Positions 34,260 through 42,644 of a stretch of 64,000 nucleotides of DNA are shown here, one piece after another. The stretch lies in the NCBI GenBank assembly GCA_052148435.1, contig JBKQIF010000115.1, positions 1 to 64,000 on the forward strand. The letters are read 5' to 3'. This stretch comes from JBEKYD01 sp052148435. Lineage in GTDB: Bacteria; Acidobacteriota; Terriglobia; Bryobacterales; Bryobacteraceae. Within the stretch, counting starts at the first letter, position 1. Each line of letters begins with the position of its first letter. The notes under the pieces were generated by a model. That model did no database searches. It was not told where the DNA came from and worked only from the letters and a program-made list of their open reading frames with translations. A program made the translations under genes and the position numbers.

Positions 34260-36722
34260 ATGCGTCTAATAGCAGTGGGCCGAATTCCGTGTTTGATCCT
34301 CTGGTCGGCGGCAGCCGGGATCGCCGCGACCTCCCCGTCCCCCGCCGAACCGCCGGCTTGCCTCGGCAACGCCACTCTCGGCAAAGTGCGGGTGTCCGCG
34401 TACCTGCCTGGTAAGAGCGAACTCATTCCGATCAAAGACCTGGCCGCCATTCCGCACGGTGCGAAGCTCATCTGGGACCCGGTGCGCCTGCCGCCGCGCG
34501 ATACGCAGAAAGCCGAAATTGCGATCCTGATCGTGCCGCGCGGCGGCGGAAACCTGGTCGTCCTGCCAGCGCATCCGGCCAGTCAATACCTCGAATGGGA
34601 TCTGCCGGATTACGCCGACGTGGCCGCACTGGTGTTGGGCCCGGACGGGCTCAACATGAACAAGGTGAAATCGCTGGTGGCCAACAACGCCGATCTGTTG
34701 ACGCAACTGGCCGATTATGCCCAGCAGGCTTCGGCAGTGGAACTCCTGGTTCAGCAACTGGCGGATTCCGGGCAGAGCGGCGCTGGCACCGATGCGGCGC
34801 TGAAAGGCTTCGCTTCCCGCTGGGGTGTCGCTACCCCACGCTTCGATTCCAGTACGCCCGCCAATCAGCAGGCCTCCGCCATTTTGACCGCTACCCTCCC
34901 CACTACCGCCAGCTACGATCCGCTGGCGTCGGCCGCTGTTCAGATGCAGCAGACCGGCAATCTCGCGGCGGCGGTGGCGGGATTGTTTTTCGGCAGCAAC
35001 GTGGGCCTGGCGGTGGGTGGCGCGGCCCTGGTTGCCAATCTGAAGTCGGCCCTGTTTCCCAACACCGAATTCCGCTCGGCCTTCGCCCAGTCGGCGGAGT
35101 CCGGCGCGCTGGCATTCTGCGCCAAGAGCCAGCCGCCGAAATTGCACACCCACCTCGCCTATTTGTGGGCCTACCGCATTCCCCACGAACCGTTTCCGGT
35201 AGCGGCGCTCACCGGCGCGCGGTATCTGGCGCTGGGCGCGAAATCGACCGTCCAACTGAAGACCGCCGATGGAGCCACCGCGAAATCGCTGGCGCGCGCC
35301 CGCGATTGGCGCCTGGTTCCTCTGTCGGGCGGCATGGGCGCCCCGGTTACCGTCGCCATAGGAACAGGGCCCGATTCGCTCGATATCGACTTGACCAAGC
35401 CCGCATTCGCCGCCGGCGACTATCGCCTCACGGCCGCCTGGGATTGGGACGCCGTCAGCCTGGGTATCGTTCATTTGCGCCCCTTCGGCGACCTCAAGAA
35501 GGTCGAGATCGCGCCGGCCTCGCGCGACAAGCTCGTCGAGGGCAGCGGCACGGTGACGGTGAAACTCACCGGCACGGATTTCGAGTTTGTCGATAAGGTG
35601 GAATTGCAGAAAGCCGTTCCGCACCCGCCCAAGCCGGCGGCGCTGCTGTTCGATTTGCCCCTCGGCGCGCGCCAGGGCGAACAGAAGACCATGAGCGTGG
35701 ATCTCGATACCGCCTCGCCCGGCCAGTACCGGCTCCTGCTGAGCCAGTCCGGTGACGCTCAGTCCGGTGACGCCGGGCACCCTCTGCCGGTCGCCATTCT
35801 GCCGCCCAATCCCAAGCTTTCCGGTCTGCCGATTCACGTCAATATCGGCGAGAAGGAGCAGGCGTTGCACCTCGAAGGCAGCGGCCTCGGGAGAGTGGAT
35901 ACGGTATCGTCCGCCGCGGGAGCGATCAGCGGCGATACGGATGGCGACGGGTGGTCCGGCAGGATCGAGCTCAAGCCGGAGGCGAAGCCCGGCCAGCGGT
36001 TTTCACTGCTGCTCCAGGCGAAAGGGCGCGAAGAGCCGCTCACGGTGGAAAACGCCATTCTGGTGGTCGGCCCCAGGCCGTCGATTTCCTCCCTGCGGAA
36101 GTCTTTGCCGCCTGACCCGCCGATCGAAATCCACGACAACGAACTGCCCGCCGGTACCAGTGTCGGCCTGGTGCTGGCGGTGCGCCACCTGCACGAACCC
36201 GGCGGCGAAGCCGGGCGGCCGCAGGTGGACCTCGGTTGCAGTTCCGGCGAGTTGCGCAAGGCCTTGACGCTCGGGCCGGACGAACGCTCGAACCAGGCGA
36301 GGGTGGGCTTCGCTGGCCCCGATGCGCTCTATCTGGCGCTCGATCCCGGCGCTGTCGGCTACCCCGGCTGCGAGCTGGCGGCCCGCGTGCGCGTGGATCC
36401 CAGAGGAGCATCCGAACCGTTCCCGCTGGGCCGCGTGGTGCGCCTGCCCGTGCTCGACCAGTTCACTCTCAGCAACCAGGCGATCGACGCGAATGTCTAC
36501 GCCGGAGCCCTGCGCGGCCGCGACCTGGACGCGATCGAAAAGACCGGATGGGACGCCGGCGCCGGCGAGGCCGTAACGGGCATCCCCACCCCGGTCGAAG
36601 GCGAGGCAGGCGAAGAAGTCTTGCGCGTCGCCTTGCCGTGGCCCGCGCCGGCTCCCCACGCTCCGCTCTACATTTGGCTGCACGGCGAAACAGTCGGCCG
36701 GCGGACGAACCTGACGAATTGA
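34260..36722 (+). CDS. Large secreted protein of unknown function
   Basis: The 820-residue product has a signal peptide (LIAVGRIPCLILWSAAAGIAA) and then no recognised enzyme motif. From about residue 430 it looks like a series of beta-sandwich domains: KVEIAPASRDKLVEGSGTVT, VKLTGTDFEFVDKVEL, ALHLEGSGLGRVDTVSSAAG, and others, resembling IPT/TIG-like or Ig-like repeats. Two adjacent SGDA units near residue 500 come from a short direct DNA repeat. A cell-surface or periplasmic adhesin or scaffold role would fit, but that is speculation. ATG 34260 is chosen because it leads into the signal peptide; GTG 34230 is an alternative. It follows the DUF4159 gene after the paired hairpins. Confidence 0.65.
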   Translation: MRLIAVGRIPCLILWSAAAGIAATSPSPAEPPACLGNATLGKVRVSAYLPGKSELIPIKDLAAIPHGAKLIWDPVRLPPRDTQKAEIAILIVPRGGGNLVVLPAHPASQYLEWDLPDYADVAALVLGPDGLNMNKVKSLVANNADLLTQLADYAQQASAVELLVQQLADSGQSGAGTDAALKGFASRWGVATPRFDSSTPANQQASAILTATLPTTASYDPLASAAVQMQQTGNLAAAVAGLFFGSNVGLAVGGAALVANLKSALFPNTEFRSAFAQSAESGALAFCAKSQPPKLHTHLAYLWAYRIPHEPFPVAALTGARYLALGAKSTVQLKTADGATAKSLARARDWRLVPLSGGMGAPVTVAIGTGPDSLDIDLTKPAFAAGDYRLTAAWDWDAVSLGIVHLRPFGDLKKVEIAPASRDKLVEGSGTVTVKLTGTDFEFVDKVELQKAVPHPPKPAALLFDLPLGARQGEQKTMSVDLDTASPGQYRLLLSQSGDAQSGDAGHPLPVAILPPNPKLSGLPIHVNIGEKEQALHLEGSGLGRVDTVSSAAGAISGDTDGDGWSGRIELKPEAKPGQRFSLLLQAKGREEPLTVENAILVVGPRPSISSLRKSLPPDPPIEIHDNELPAGTSVGLVLAVRHLHEPGGEAGRPQVDLGCSSGELRKALTLGPDERSNQARVGFAGPDALYLALDPGAVGYPGCELAARVRVDPRGASEPFPLGRVVRLPVLDQFTLSNQAIDANVYAGALRGRDLDAIEKTGWDAGAGEAVTGIPTPVEGEAGEEVLRVALPWPAPAPHAPLYIWLHGETVGRRTNLTN

Positions 36723-36955
36723 GGCTGGCCCATTCTTGGTGGGGCGGACGCCCCCGTCCGCGCGCAACCCCCTGGTCGCGCCTGGCGCAACCGCTGGGTC
36801 TCATCCTTGAAGACGTGACCAGCCGGCAAGCTTCCCCGAACGCGACCTGGCGTTCCCTTAGCCCACTTTGGCGGGTCAGGCCAAGTGACGTGCGATTCCC
36901 GGCGCGGCCCACGGATTAGGCGCGGGAATCGGGGCATTCTACTGCCGCTGTTTGG

Positions 36956-37228
36956 TCACGGGCGCCGCGAACGCTGGGCCAGATAGTGTTGATCGAGAGC
37001 GTGCCGGACCAGCGTTTTGATAACGGCCTGGCGGCTCACGTTGAGGTCCTGAGCAGCCTTGTCCAGTTCTTCCAACATGCCGGCAGTGACGTCTACGTTG
37101 ACTCGTTGTATCGGCTGCACCATGCGGCCTTGGCCTTTGAAAAAACCGGAGATGTCTTTACCTTGATCGGCCAGCCGGGCAATCGCATCGGCAGAAGCCG
37201 GTCCACGCGGTTTGCGAGTTTTCTTCAT
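36956..37228 (-). CDS. CopG/ribbon-helix-helix antitoxin
   Basis: The 90-residue product ends in a ribbon-helix-helix pattern: the strand QRVNVDVTAGML followed by EELDKAAQDLNVSRQAVIKT and LVRHALDQHY. The Lys/Arg-rich N-terminus (KKTRKPRGPAS) and middle resemble partners of BrnT toxins. ATG 37228 lies 71 bases inside the 3' end of the toxin gene, in another frame. RHH antitoxins normally bind their own promoter and the toxin. The 233-base gap downstream (36723-36955) shows only a GGGGCGGACGCCCCCGTCC-like palindrome at about 36741-36762 and no gene. Confidence 0.75.
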   Translation of the reverse strand: MKKTRKPRGPASADAIARLADQGKDISGFFKGQGRMVQPIQRVNVDVTAGMLEELDKAAQDLNVSRQAVIKTLVRHALDQHYLAQRSRRP

Positions 37229-37490
37229 ATGATCGGACCTCCTCCTTCGTTGATCTCCATAGCGTGACGAGGCGCAGAACTTCACCCTCTTCGTCTTCCC
37301 GTATTTCAAAAATGACGGAATACATCCGGTCGCCGACCCAGCCGACGGCCACATACTGCTCTGGAACATCCGACCGCTGGTCGAGCCAATATGGCCGGGA
37401 GAACAACTCCCGCGCCTCCTCGAACCCGATGCCGCGCCGTGGGTTTGCCCTGAGGCGTTTGCTTTTTCCGGGATCGAAGCGGAACCGCAT
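37158..37490 (-). CDS. brnT: BrnT-family ribonuclease toxin
   Basis: The 110-residue protein opens MRFRFDPGKSKRLRANPRR followed by GIGFEEARELF, continues to VAVGWVGDRMYSVIFE and then RLVTLWRSTKEEVRSYEE, the BrnT (DUF497) pattern: a small RelE-like RNase with the Lys-rich N-terminus and the RxSTKEE C-terminal motif. The last ~20 residues extend past the usual BrnT end because the frame runs into the antitoxin gene. TATAAC lies about 13 bases before ATG 37490 on its strand and may be a -10 box. Toxin before antitoxin is the usual brnTA order. Confidence 0.82.
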   Translation of the reverse strand: MRFRFDPGKSKRLRANPRRGIGFEEARELFSRPYWLDQRSDVPEQYVAVGWVGDRMYSVIFEIREDEEGEVLRLVTLWRSTKEEVRSYEENSQTAWTGFCRCDCPAGRSR

Positions 37491-37729
37491 CCGATATGAC
37501 TGTTATACCACTTCAGATCGCTCGTCGCGGCCCAGGTTTCTGTTAGTCATGGTGGGACTCCAGCGAGGGCGGCGTTTCAGATTCGGCGTGGGCTTCGGCG
37601 CTACCGGCCCAGTGAACGGTACGGGCGTGATGCGTCAACTTGACGCCGAACAGCCCAACTTCCGGATGGCGTCTCAACATCCCGCCCCACGTCCGCCAAT
37701 GCCACGCACGAGCGGGGCGGACTGTCACG

Positions 37730-38038
37730 TCAGGCTGCGGCACGAGGACGCACTTCCGTCCTGATGCGGGCAGCCAGCGCGTCCTCGGCGACGGCGAGGT
37801 CATACTTCGCCTGCAGGTTCATCCACATCTGAGCAGATGTTCCGAAATAACGGGCCAATCGCAGAGATGTGTCGCCTGTAATGCCCCGCTGCCCTTTGAC
37901 GATCCCCCCGATTCGGTTTGCGGGCACTCGCAGGGCCAGAGCCAGCGCGTTGACCGTCAATCCCGCATCGGTCAGCAGTTCTTTAAGCACCTCACCAGGA
38001 TGAAGCGGCTGAAGCCGTCTTGATTTCCGAATTGCCAT
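37730..38038 (-). CDS. higA: HigA-family addiction-module antitoxin (XRE type)
   Basis: The 102-residue protein matches the VapI/HigA group: LQPLHPGEVLKELLTDAGLTV opening, a helix-turn-helix ALALALRVPANRIGGIVKGQ, then RGITGDTSLRLARYFGTSA and MWMNLQAKYDLA. The partner toxin HigB normally lies just upstream on the same strand. Here the upstream 130 bases have no intact toxin; they end in a GGIDYR-stop tail that could be a HigB relic, and a CCTCCCA-TGGGAGG hairpin at about 38066-38092. It is therefore an orphan antitoxin or regulator. The region 37491-37729 shows no gene. Confidence 0.83.
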   Translation of the reverse strand: MAIRKSRRLQPLHPGEVLKELLTDAGLTVNALALALRVPANRIGGIVKGQRGITGDTSLRLARYFGTSAQMWMNLQAKYDLAVAEDALAARIRTEVRPRAAA

Positions 38039-38173
38039 CTCAGTTTCTTCTAGCGATAGTCGATGCCGCCCCTCCCAAACGGCTTCTGGGAGGATGCCCC
38101 CGTGAAGTCCCGACAGGTCAACCGGACGGGAGGAGCCCAGAGGCTAGGATCGTGCGTCCTCGTTGTTGACCGA

Positions 38174-39274
38174 TTAGGACCTTATTGTCCCACTACGCGA
38201 TAGCCGCAGCTTCTGGCCCCGCCAGTCCACGGTATCTCCAAAAAGCCCCGCCAGCCAGATGGCGAAACCGGCCAGATCGCGGAGGGGAATAAGCCAGAAG
38301 TCGCGCACGGTTTTGGGGTCGCCGAGGATGCCGGCGCCGGTCCACACGCCGGCCCACAGGCGGAGGGCCATGGCCAGGAGCGCGATCGGCCAGTAGCCGG
38401 CGGCAAGCGCGACGGCGGCCCAAAAAGTGGCGTGGGTGATGGCGTAGCCGAAATAACCGGAAGGGCGGGAGACGCGGATGGTGCGCGACCATCGCAACTG
38501 GTGGCGCCAGACTTCGGCCCATCCGCCGGCCCCGAGGTTGGTCTCGACCACGACCGGGGCAAAGCGAATGTGGTAGCCGCGCTGGTGGATGCGGAGACCC
38601 AACTGGTAATCGTCGGCCAGGTAATCGGAAATGGCCTCGAAACCGCCGATCTCCGCCAGCGTGGAGGAGCGGAAAACCATGGTGGAACCGAGGGCAAATT
38701 CGGCCACCCCCAGCAGGCGCGCCACCAGCACGCTGGGAGCGAATTCGGTGGCGATACCCAGGGCCTCGGCGCGCGCCGGAAATGACTCGGCGGCGGCGCG
38801 ATAGAGGCAAGTCACCAAACCAACCGCGGGATCGGCCAGCGGCGCGGTGACAGCGGCCAGGTAACCGGGTGGAACGCGGATGTCGCTGTCGTTCACCAGC
38901 AGCACGGGATAGCGGGCCTGGCGGGCGAGCTCGGCCAGCACGCCCGCCTTGGCATTGGGTGCGGTGGTGGAGACGACGTGCGTGCGGATGCGCAGGGCGG
39001 GGTATTCGCGCTCCAGGCGGCTGATATCTTCCAGCGCGGGATCGCCGGCATCGGAGACCCCGAACAGAATTTCGAATTCCGGATACTGTTGTTCGGCGTG
39101 GGAGCGAATGGCGTCCCAAAAGCGGGGATCGCGGCCGCGCACCGGCTTGAGAATGGAGACCGGCGGGCAAGCAGCCGGGGCGCTGGGCGTGGAGCGGGAC
39201 CAGCGCGCCGCGGCCACCACCGCCAGCGCGTAGTAGGCCGCCGCGGCCAGCGCCGGCAAAGCCAGCCAGATCAC
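38174..39274 (-). CDS. hpnI: Hopanoid biosynthesis glycosyltransferase HpnI (GT21, ceramide-glucosyltransferase-like)
   Basis: HpnI attaches an N-acetylglucosamine unit to bacteriohopanetetrol. The 366-residue protein has an N-terminal helix, a GT-A domain with PPVSILKPVRGRD, the DxD-type motif VNDSDIRVPP, DYLADDYQLG and HQLRWSRTIR (the QxxRW motif), and two or three C-terminal helices. This is the GT21 pattern. hpnJ lies upstream on the same strand, separated by 245 bases filled mostly by a dispersed repeat; hpnK, the usual next gene, is absent within the window. The ATG at 39274 opens straight into the membrane helix. Confidence 0.83.
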   Translation of the reverse strand: MIWLALPALAAAAYYALAVVAAARWSRSTPSAPAACPPVSILKPVRGRDPRFWDAIRSHAEQQYPEFEILFGVSDAGDPALEDISRLEREYPALRIRTHVVSTTAPNAKAGVLAELARQARYPVLLVNDSDIRVPPGYLAAVTAPLADPAVGLVTCLYRAAAESFPARAEALGIATEFAPSVLVARLLGVAEFALGSTMVFRSSTLAEIGGFEAISDYLADDYQLGLRIHQRGYHIRFAPVVVETNLGAGGWAEVWRHQLRWSRTIRVSRPSGYFGYAITHATFWAAVALAAGYWPIALLAMALRLWAGVWTGAGILGDPKTVRDFWLIPLRDLAGFAIWLAGLFGDTVDWRGQKLRLSRSGTIRS

Positions 39275-39325
39275 GGGGAAACCAGTGCCAGCCCGTATAA
39301 CTCGCAGACATTCGAAGGTGACCGC

Positions 39326-39450
39326 GTGGCGGACGCACTCATTCGTGCCGCGGCGGCCCTCATGCCGACGCCCTGCTGCGACCCTGTGTCAACGCTGCAA
39401 AGACGTGTCGAGAAGAGTCTCGACACGGCACGCAGGAGTGCGTGCGCCAC
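39326..39450. repeat. Dispersed repeat, GTGGCGCA...GCGCCAC family, copy 3, with internal hairpin
   Basis: The block runs from GTGGCGGACGCACTC (39326) to GAGTGCGTGCGCCAC (39450), long arms that are inverted copies. Inside, GTGTCGAGA (39405-39413) and TCTCGACAC (39418-39426) form a perfect 9-bp hairpin with a 4-base loop. It lies in the 245-base gap between hpnJ and hpnI. The small open frame across it on the minus strand is a by-product of the repeat. Confidence 0.7.
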
Positions 39451-39489
39451 GACCCTCACAAAATCGGCGAGATTTAACGGCATCGGGCT

Positions 39490-39519
39490 GTCTTGGGCAG
39501 GCCAAGAGGCCTGTCCTAC
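39490..39519 (-). repeat. Short palindromic element at the hpnJ stop codon (family P, diverged copy)
   Basis: Reading leftward, directly after the hpnJ TAG comes GTAGGACAGGCC-TCTT-GGCCTGCCC: arms AGGCC and GGCCT with flanking GGACA/TGCCC partial pairing. Position and core (GGGACAGxCC..GGCCTGTC) match the elements after rho, the DUF4159 gene and epsI. It may serve as a transcript end between hpnJ and hpnI. Confidence 0.55.
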
Positions 39520-40983
39520 CTAGTCGCCGGAACTGGCCACGGCGGGCGCGGGCTTGGCGGTGTTGTCGGCGACGAACTTCTTGCGTTTGGAGCGCAGGGC
39601 CATGTACTCGCGGGCTTCCTTGGTCAGCCTCCGGCGCTCGTCGTTATTGAAAATGGCCTTCCTGACGATGCGCCAGATCACCCGCGGGCGGAAGAAGTAC
39701 TCGCCGTAGAAGCGTTCCACCCAGTCGACCAGTTCGGCGCGGTCCAGACCGGGATAAACGATATTGGGAAGCTGGTGGCCGACGTCATCGGTCATCGAAT
39801 CGATGGTGATGAGGTTGTTGCGCTTGACGTACTCGTAGAATTCCGTGCCGGGATAGGGATGGGCGATGGAAACCTGAATGGTATGCGTGTCCATTCGCTT
39901 GGCGAAATCGATGGTCTTGCGGATGCTCTCGCGCGTTTCCCCGGGCAGGCCGATGATGAAATCGCCATGCACCGCCAGGCCCAGCTTCTTGCAGTTGGCG
40001 GTGAAACGCTCGGCCATATCCACGGTGGCGCCCTTCTTGATGTTCTTGAGGATCTGCGGATCGCCCGATTCGTAGCCCACGATCAGCAGCCGGCAGCCCG
40101 CTTCCTTCATGGCCTTCAGGGTTTCGTAGTCGGTAGTGACGCGCGAGGTGCAGGACCAGGTGAAGTTAATCGGCTGGAGCTTCTTACAAAGCTCGATGGT
40201 GCGGTCCTTGCGATAGTTGAAGGTATCGTCGTCGAAGAAGATCTCCTTGACGTTGGGAAATTGTTCCCGCGCGTAGCGAACTTCGTTCGCCATGTCGCCC
40301 GAGGAGCGCAGGCGCCAGCGGTGTCCGGAGTGGGTCTGGGGCCAGAGGCAGAAGGTGCACAGCGCCGGGCAGCCCCGCGAGCTGTAAAACGAGATGAACG
40401 GGTTGAGCAGGAACGGCACGTTATAGCGGGTGATGTCGAGATCGCGCTTATAGACTTTGGTCACCCACGGCAGCGCGTCCAGGTCCTCGATGGCGGGCGC
40501 TTCGGGGTTGTGAACCACAACGCCGTTCTTGCGGAAGCTGACGCCGGGGATTTCGTCGAGCGGCTTACCCTTGGCGTAATCGGCGATCTGGTAATCGAAT
40601 TCCCGGCGCACTACGAAGTCGATGGATTTATTGCTGAGGAGGGTCTTTTCCGGCTCGATGGTTACGGGCGGTCCCACGAAGGCCACCTGGAGCTTGGGGT
40701 TGGAGTCCTTCATCATCTCGGCCATCTTGACGTCCACGTGAAATCCGGGAGTCGAGGTGTAGAGCACGAGAAGCTCGAAATCCTTGCCCATCTCCACGGT
40801 CTGTTCGATGGAGATTTTATGCGGAGGCGCATCCACCACTTTGCTGTCGGGCAGCATGCCGGCGGGGTAGCAGAGCCAGACCGGATACCAGTAGGATTCG
40901 ATTTCGCGGGAGGCCGGCCAGCGGGAGCTGGCGCCTCCGTCGAATCCTTCAAACGATGGCGGGTTCAGAAATAACGTTCTCAT
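39520..40983 (-). CDS. hpnJ: Hopanoid-associated radical SAM protein HpnJ
   Basis: HpnJ is a radical-SAM enzyme that converts the glucosamine of the hopanoid head group to a cyclitol ether. The 487-residue protein has an N-terminal B12-binding-like region (RTLFLNPPSFEGFDGG), the Fe-S motif SRGCPALCTFC (CxxxCxxC), the FDDDTFNYR strand and the GLPGETRESI motif, all typical of the HpnJ family. Its start overlaps the stop of the upstream secreted-protein gene by four bases (ATGA). A dispersed repeat separates it from hpnI. No hopene cyclase gene occurs in the window, so the core pathway is elsewhere. Confidence 0.86.
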   Translation of the reverse strand: MRTLFLNPPSFEGFDGGASSRWPASREIESYWYPVWLCYPAGMLPDSKVVDAPPHKISIEQTVEMGKDFELLVLYTSTPGFHVDVKMAEMMKDSNPKLQVAFVGPPVTIEPEKTLLSNKSIDFVVRREFDYQIADYAKGKPLDEIPGVSFRKNGVVVHNPEAPAIEDLDALPWVTKVYKRDLDITRYNVPFLLNPFISFYSSRGCPALCTFCLWPQTHSGHRWRLRSSGDMANEVRYAREQFPNVKEIFFDDDTFNYRKDRTIELCKKLQPINFTWSCTSRVTTDYETLKAMKEAGCRLLIVGYESGDPQILKNIKKGATVDMAERFTANCKKLGLAVHGDFIIGLPGETRESIRKTIDFAKRMDTHTIQVSIAHPYPGTEFYEYVKRNNLITIDSMTDDVGHQLPNIVYPGLDRAELVDWVERFYGEYFFRPRVIWRIVRKAIFNNDERRRLTKEAREYMALRSKRKKFVADNTAKPAPAVASSGD

Positions 40984-41759
40984 TCAAGCTCCATCTCCGA
41001 GTCGCTGTCATCCAGGGTGACGTTGCTGTAATCGATGGTCAGCTCGGCGCGGCCCACCAGGCGGGTATCCGCCACGCTTTCCAGGCGCAACGGAAGCGAG
41101 CGCCCGTCGCGGATTTCGTATTTACGAACAAAGTCAATGCGTTTGACCCAGATCGAACCCACGCCGGCCAGAGAGCCGGATTCCTCCACCGGCAGCCAGG
41201 TAGCCTGGTCGATCCAGATCTGTCCCTTAAACAGGCCCGCGACGGCCGGTGCGGGTGGGCGGCCGATCATGCGCCCGAAGAAATCGTCCGTGCGGCCTAT
41301 CAGGGAGCGCTGCGCTTTCGGCGCCACCTGAAACAGGAATGTATCGCGGCCATCGCGCTGGGCACGGCCTTTGTATTGAAACCGGTAATTGTCCGGAGTG
41401 ACGGCCAGGGACGGATGCGGATGGGTATTGTCGTTTTGGGGGGCGTGAGCGGCATCCATTTCGGCCGCCAGGTAGCGGGCGATGACTTCCCGCTTTACCG
41501 TGGTGTCGCCTTCGAATCCCAAAACCTGATAGGTGATCCGGCCCACCTTGGAGATGTGGCGCAGGGCGCGCAGGCGGGCGGCTTTCTGGAGATTGGGCAG
41601 CGAGCCGTAAATGCTGACTTCCATCCGCTGGCCGGTGCGGGCCTGGTTCCGGAGCGCCGCCGAGTAGCTGTGGAGAATCGCATCCGGAGCCGGCTCGGGA
41701 AGGTCGGCAAACGCGGCGGCGGCCATCAAAACAGGCAGTATGAGTACGCGGCTATTCAA
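40980..41759 (-). CDS. Secreted hypothetical protein next to hpnJ
   Basis: The 259-residue product has a signal peptide (RVLILPVLMAAAAFADLPEP) and a mainly beta-strand body: AARLRALRHISKVGRITYQV, LFKGQIWIDQATWLPVEE and SLPLRLESVADTRLVGRAEL. The layout is reminiscent of LolA/outer-membrane lipoprotein-sorting or DUF-type lipid-binding barrels, but no specific family is recognised. The four-base overlap with hpnJ suggests one transcript and a role connected with hopanoids or outer-membrane lipids. The 64 bases before it contain an AT-rich stretch (about 41760-41800) that may hold the promoter. Confidence 0.6.
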   Translation of the reverse strand: MNSRVLILPVLMAAAAFADLPEPAPDAILHSYSAALRNQARTGQRMEVSIYGSLPNLQKAARLRALRHISKVGRITYQVLGFEGDTTVKREVIARYLAAEMDAAHAPQNDNTHPHPSLAVTPDNYRFQYKGRAQRDGRDTFLFQVAPKAQRSLIGRTDDFFGRMIGRPPAPAVAGLFKGQIWIDQATWLPVEESGSLAGVGSIWVKRIDFVRKYEIRDGRSLPLRLESVADTRLVGRAELTIDYSNVTLDDSDSEMELE

Positions 41760-41823
41760 ATAAAAGACCCCAACGGGAAATACTTTTATAACGTTACCAG
41801 CTTACCATGCGGCGCCGGAATTC

Positions 41824-42300
41824 CTAGTTCAACCGGATCGTGACCGGGCCCGGAATGGTCTTGACCCAGGAGTTCATATCCTGTTCATTCTGCAATAGAT
41901 CGCTCAGGGTAATCTTATCCAGCACCTGGTCCACGGAGACCTGCACGGCCCGCCATAGCGAACGTACGGAACAATCTACCGAGCGCGTACAGATGGCCGC
42001 CTGGCCGGCGTGGCTGTCGCAGAAGTTAGTTTCAAACAAGCGCCCGCCCAGAGCTTCCATCACGTGCCCAAGACGGATCTCGGCCGCGGGCCGGGCCAGG
42101 GTGTAGCCGCCGTCCTTGCCGCGGGCGGCTTTGACAAATCCTCCCTTGCGCAGTACGCGCAGGATTTTGGCGGCATAGGCGGAAGAAACGCCTTCGGCCT
42201 GGCTGATCTCGGGGATGGTCAGGCCCTGGCATTCGAAGCCCGCGTAGGCCAGGCGAACCAGGCAGCGTACTCCGTATTCTTCGTGCGCGCTGAGCTTCAT
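41824..42300 (-). CDS. Rrf2-family Fe-S-type transcriptional regulator (IscR/SufR-like)
   Basis: This 158-residue winged-helix protein of the Rrf2 family opens KLSAHEEYGVRCLVRLAYAG; the helix-turn-helix lies in LTIPEISQAEGVSSAYAAKI and LRVLRKGGFVKAARGKDGGY. Three cysteines, in NFCDSH, AAICTR and VDCSVRSLW (CX9CX5C), form a likely cluster-binding site close to but not identical with IscR (CX5CX5C). It is the last gene of the suf operon, overlapping the DUF59 gene by four bases, so it probably senses Fe-S status and represses the suf promoter. A long hydrophobic-acidic tail follows residue 115. Confidence 0.85.
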   Translation of the reverse strand: MKLSAHEEYGVRCLVRLAYAGFECQGLTIPEISQAEGVSSAYAAKILRVLRKGGFVKAARGKDGGYTLARPAAEIRLGHVMEALGGRLFETNFCDSHAGQAAICTRSVDCSVRSLWRAVQVSVDQVLDKITLSDLLQNEQDMNSWVKTIPGPVTIRLN

Positions 42301-42644
42301 GGCCTTTGCCTTGCGGAAGCCAGCCTGCCGACGGGGATGATGTCCTCGATTCCCAGCGCCAGCTTGGCCGCTTCCGACATACTGTCTTTGGACCAGGGCG
42401 GATCGAAGGTCAGCTCGACTTTGACATCGGCGACACCCGGCACCCCACGGGCGGCGCGGTCCACTTCGGCCGGCAGCGAGCCGGCCACCGGGCAGTTGGG
42501 CGCGGTCAGCGTCATGCGAATGGCGACGCGCCCCTCGGCGTCCGTCCGAATGCCATAAATCAGACCAAGGTCGTACACATTGACGGGCATTTCCGGGTCG
42601 TAGACCCGCTTCAGCGCGGCCACGATCTGGGATTCGAGCGTCAT
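42297..42644 (-). CDS. Fe-S assembly DUF59/MIP18-family protein (SufT-like)
   Basis: The 115-residue protein is a MIP18/DUF59 domain: ALKRVYDPEMPVNVYDLGLI, RMTLTAPNCPVAGSLPAEV, and GVADVKVELTFDPPWSKDSM. The DPE, the TAPNCP cysteine loop and PPW are the family's hallmarks; members deliver clusters to apoproteins. It overlaps sufU (start) and rrf2 (end) by four bases each. SufT proper is longer, so the gene symbol is left open. Confidence 0.86.
   Translation of the reverse strand: MTLESQIVAALKRVYDPEMPVNVYDLGLIYGIRTDAEGRVAIRMTLTAPNCPVAGSLPAEVDRAARGVPGVADVKVELTFDPPWSKDSMSEAAKLALGIEDIIPVGRLASARQRP

Noticed and set aside
37264..37764. Plus-strand frame across the BrnT gene
   Set aside because: No domain; the minus-strand BrnT/CopG pair is supported by motifs.
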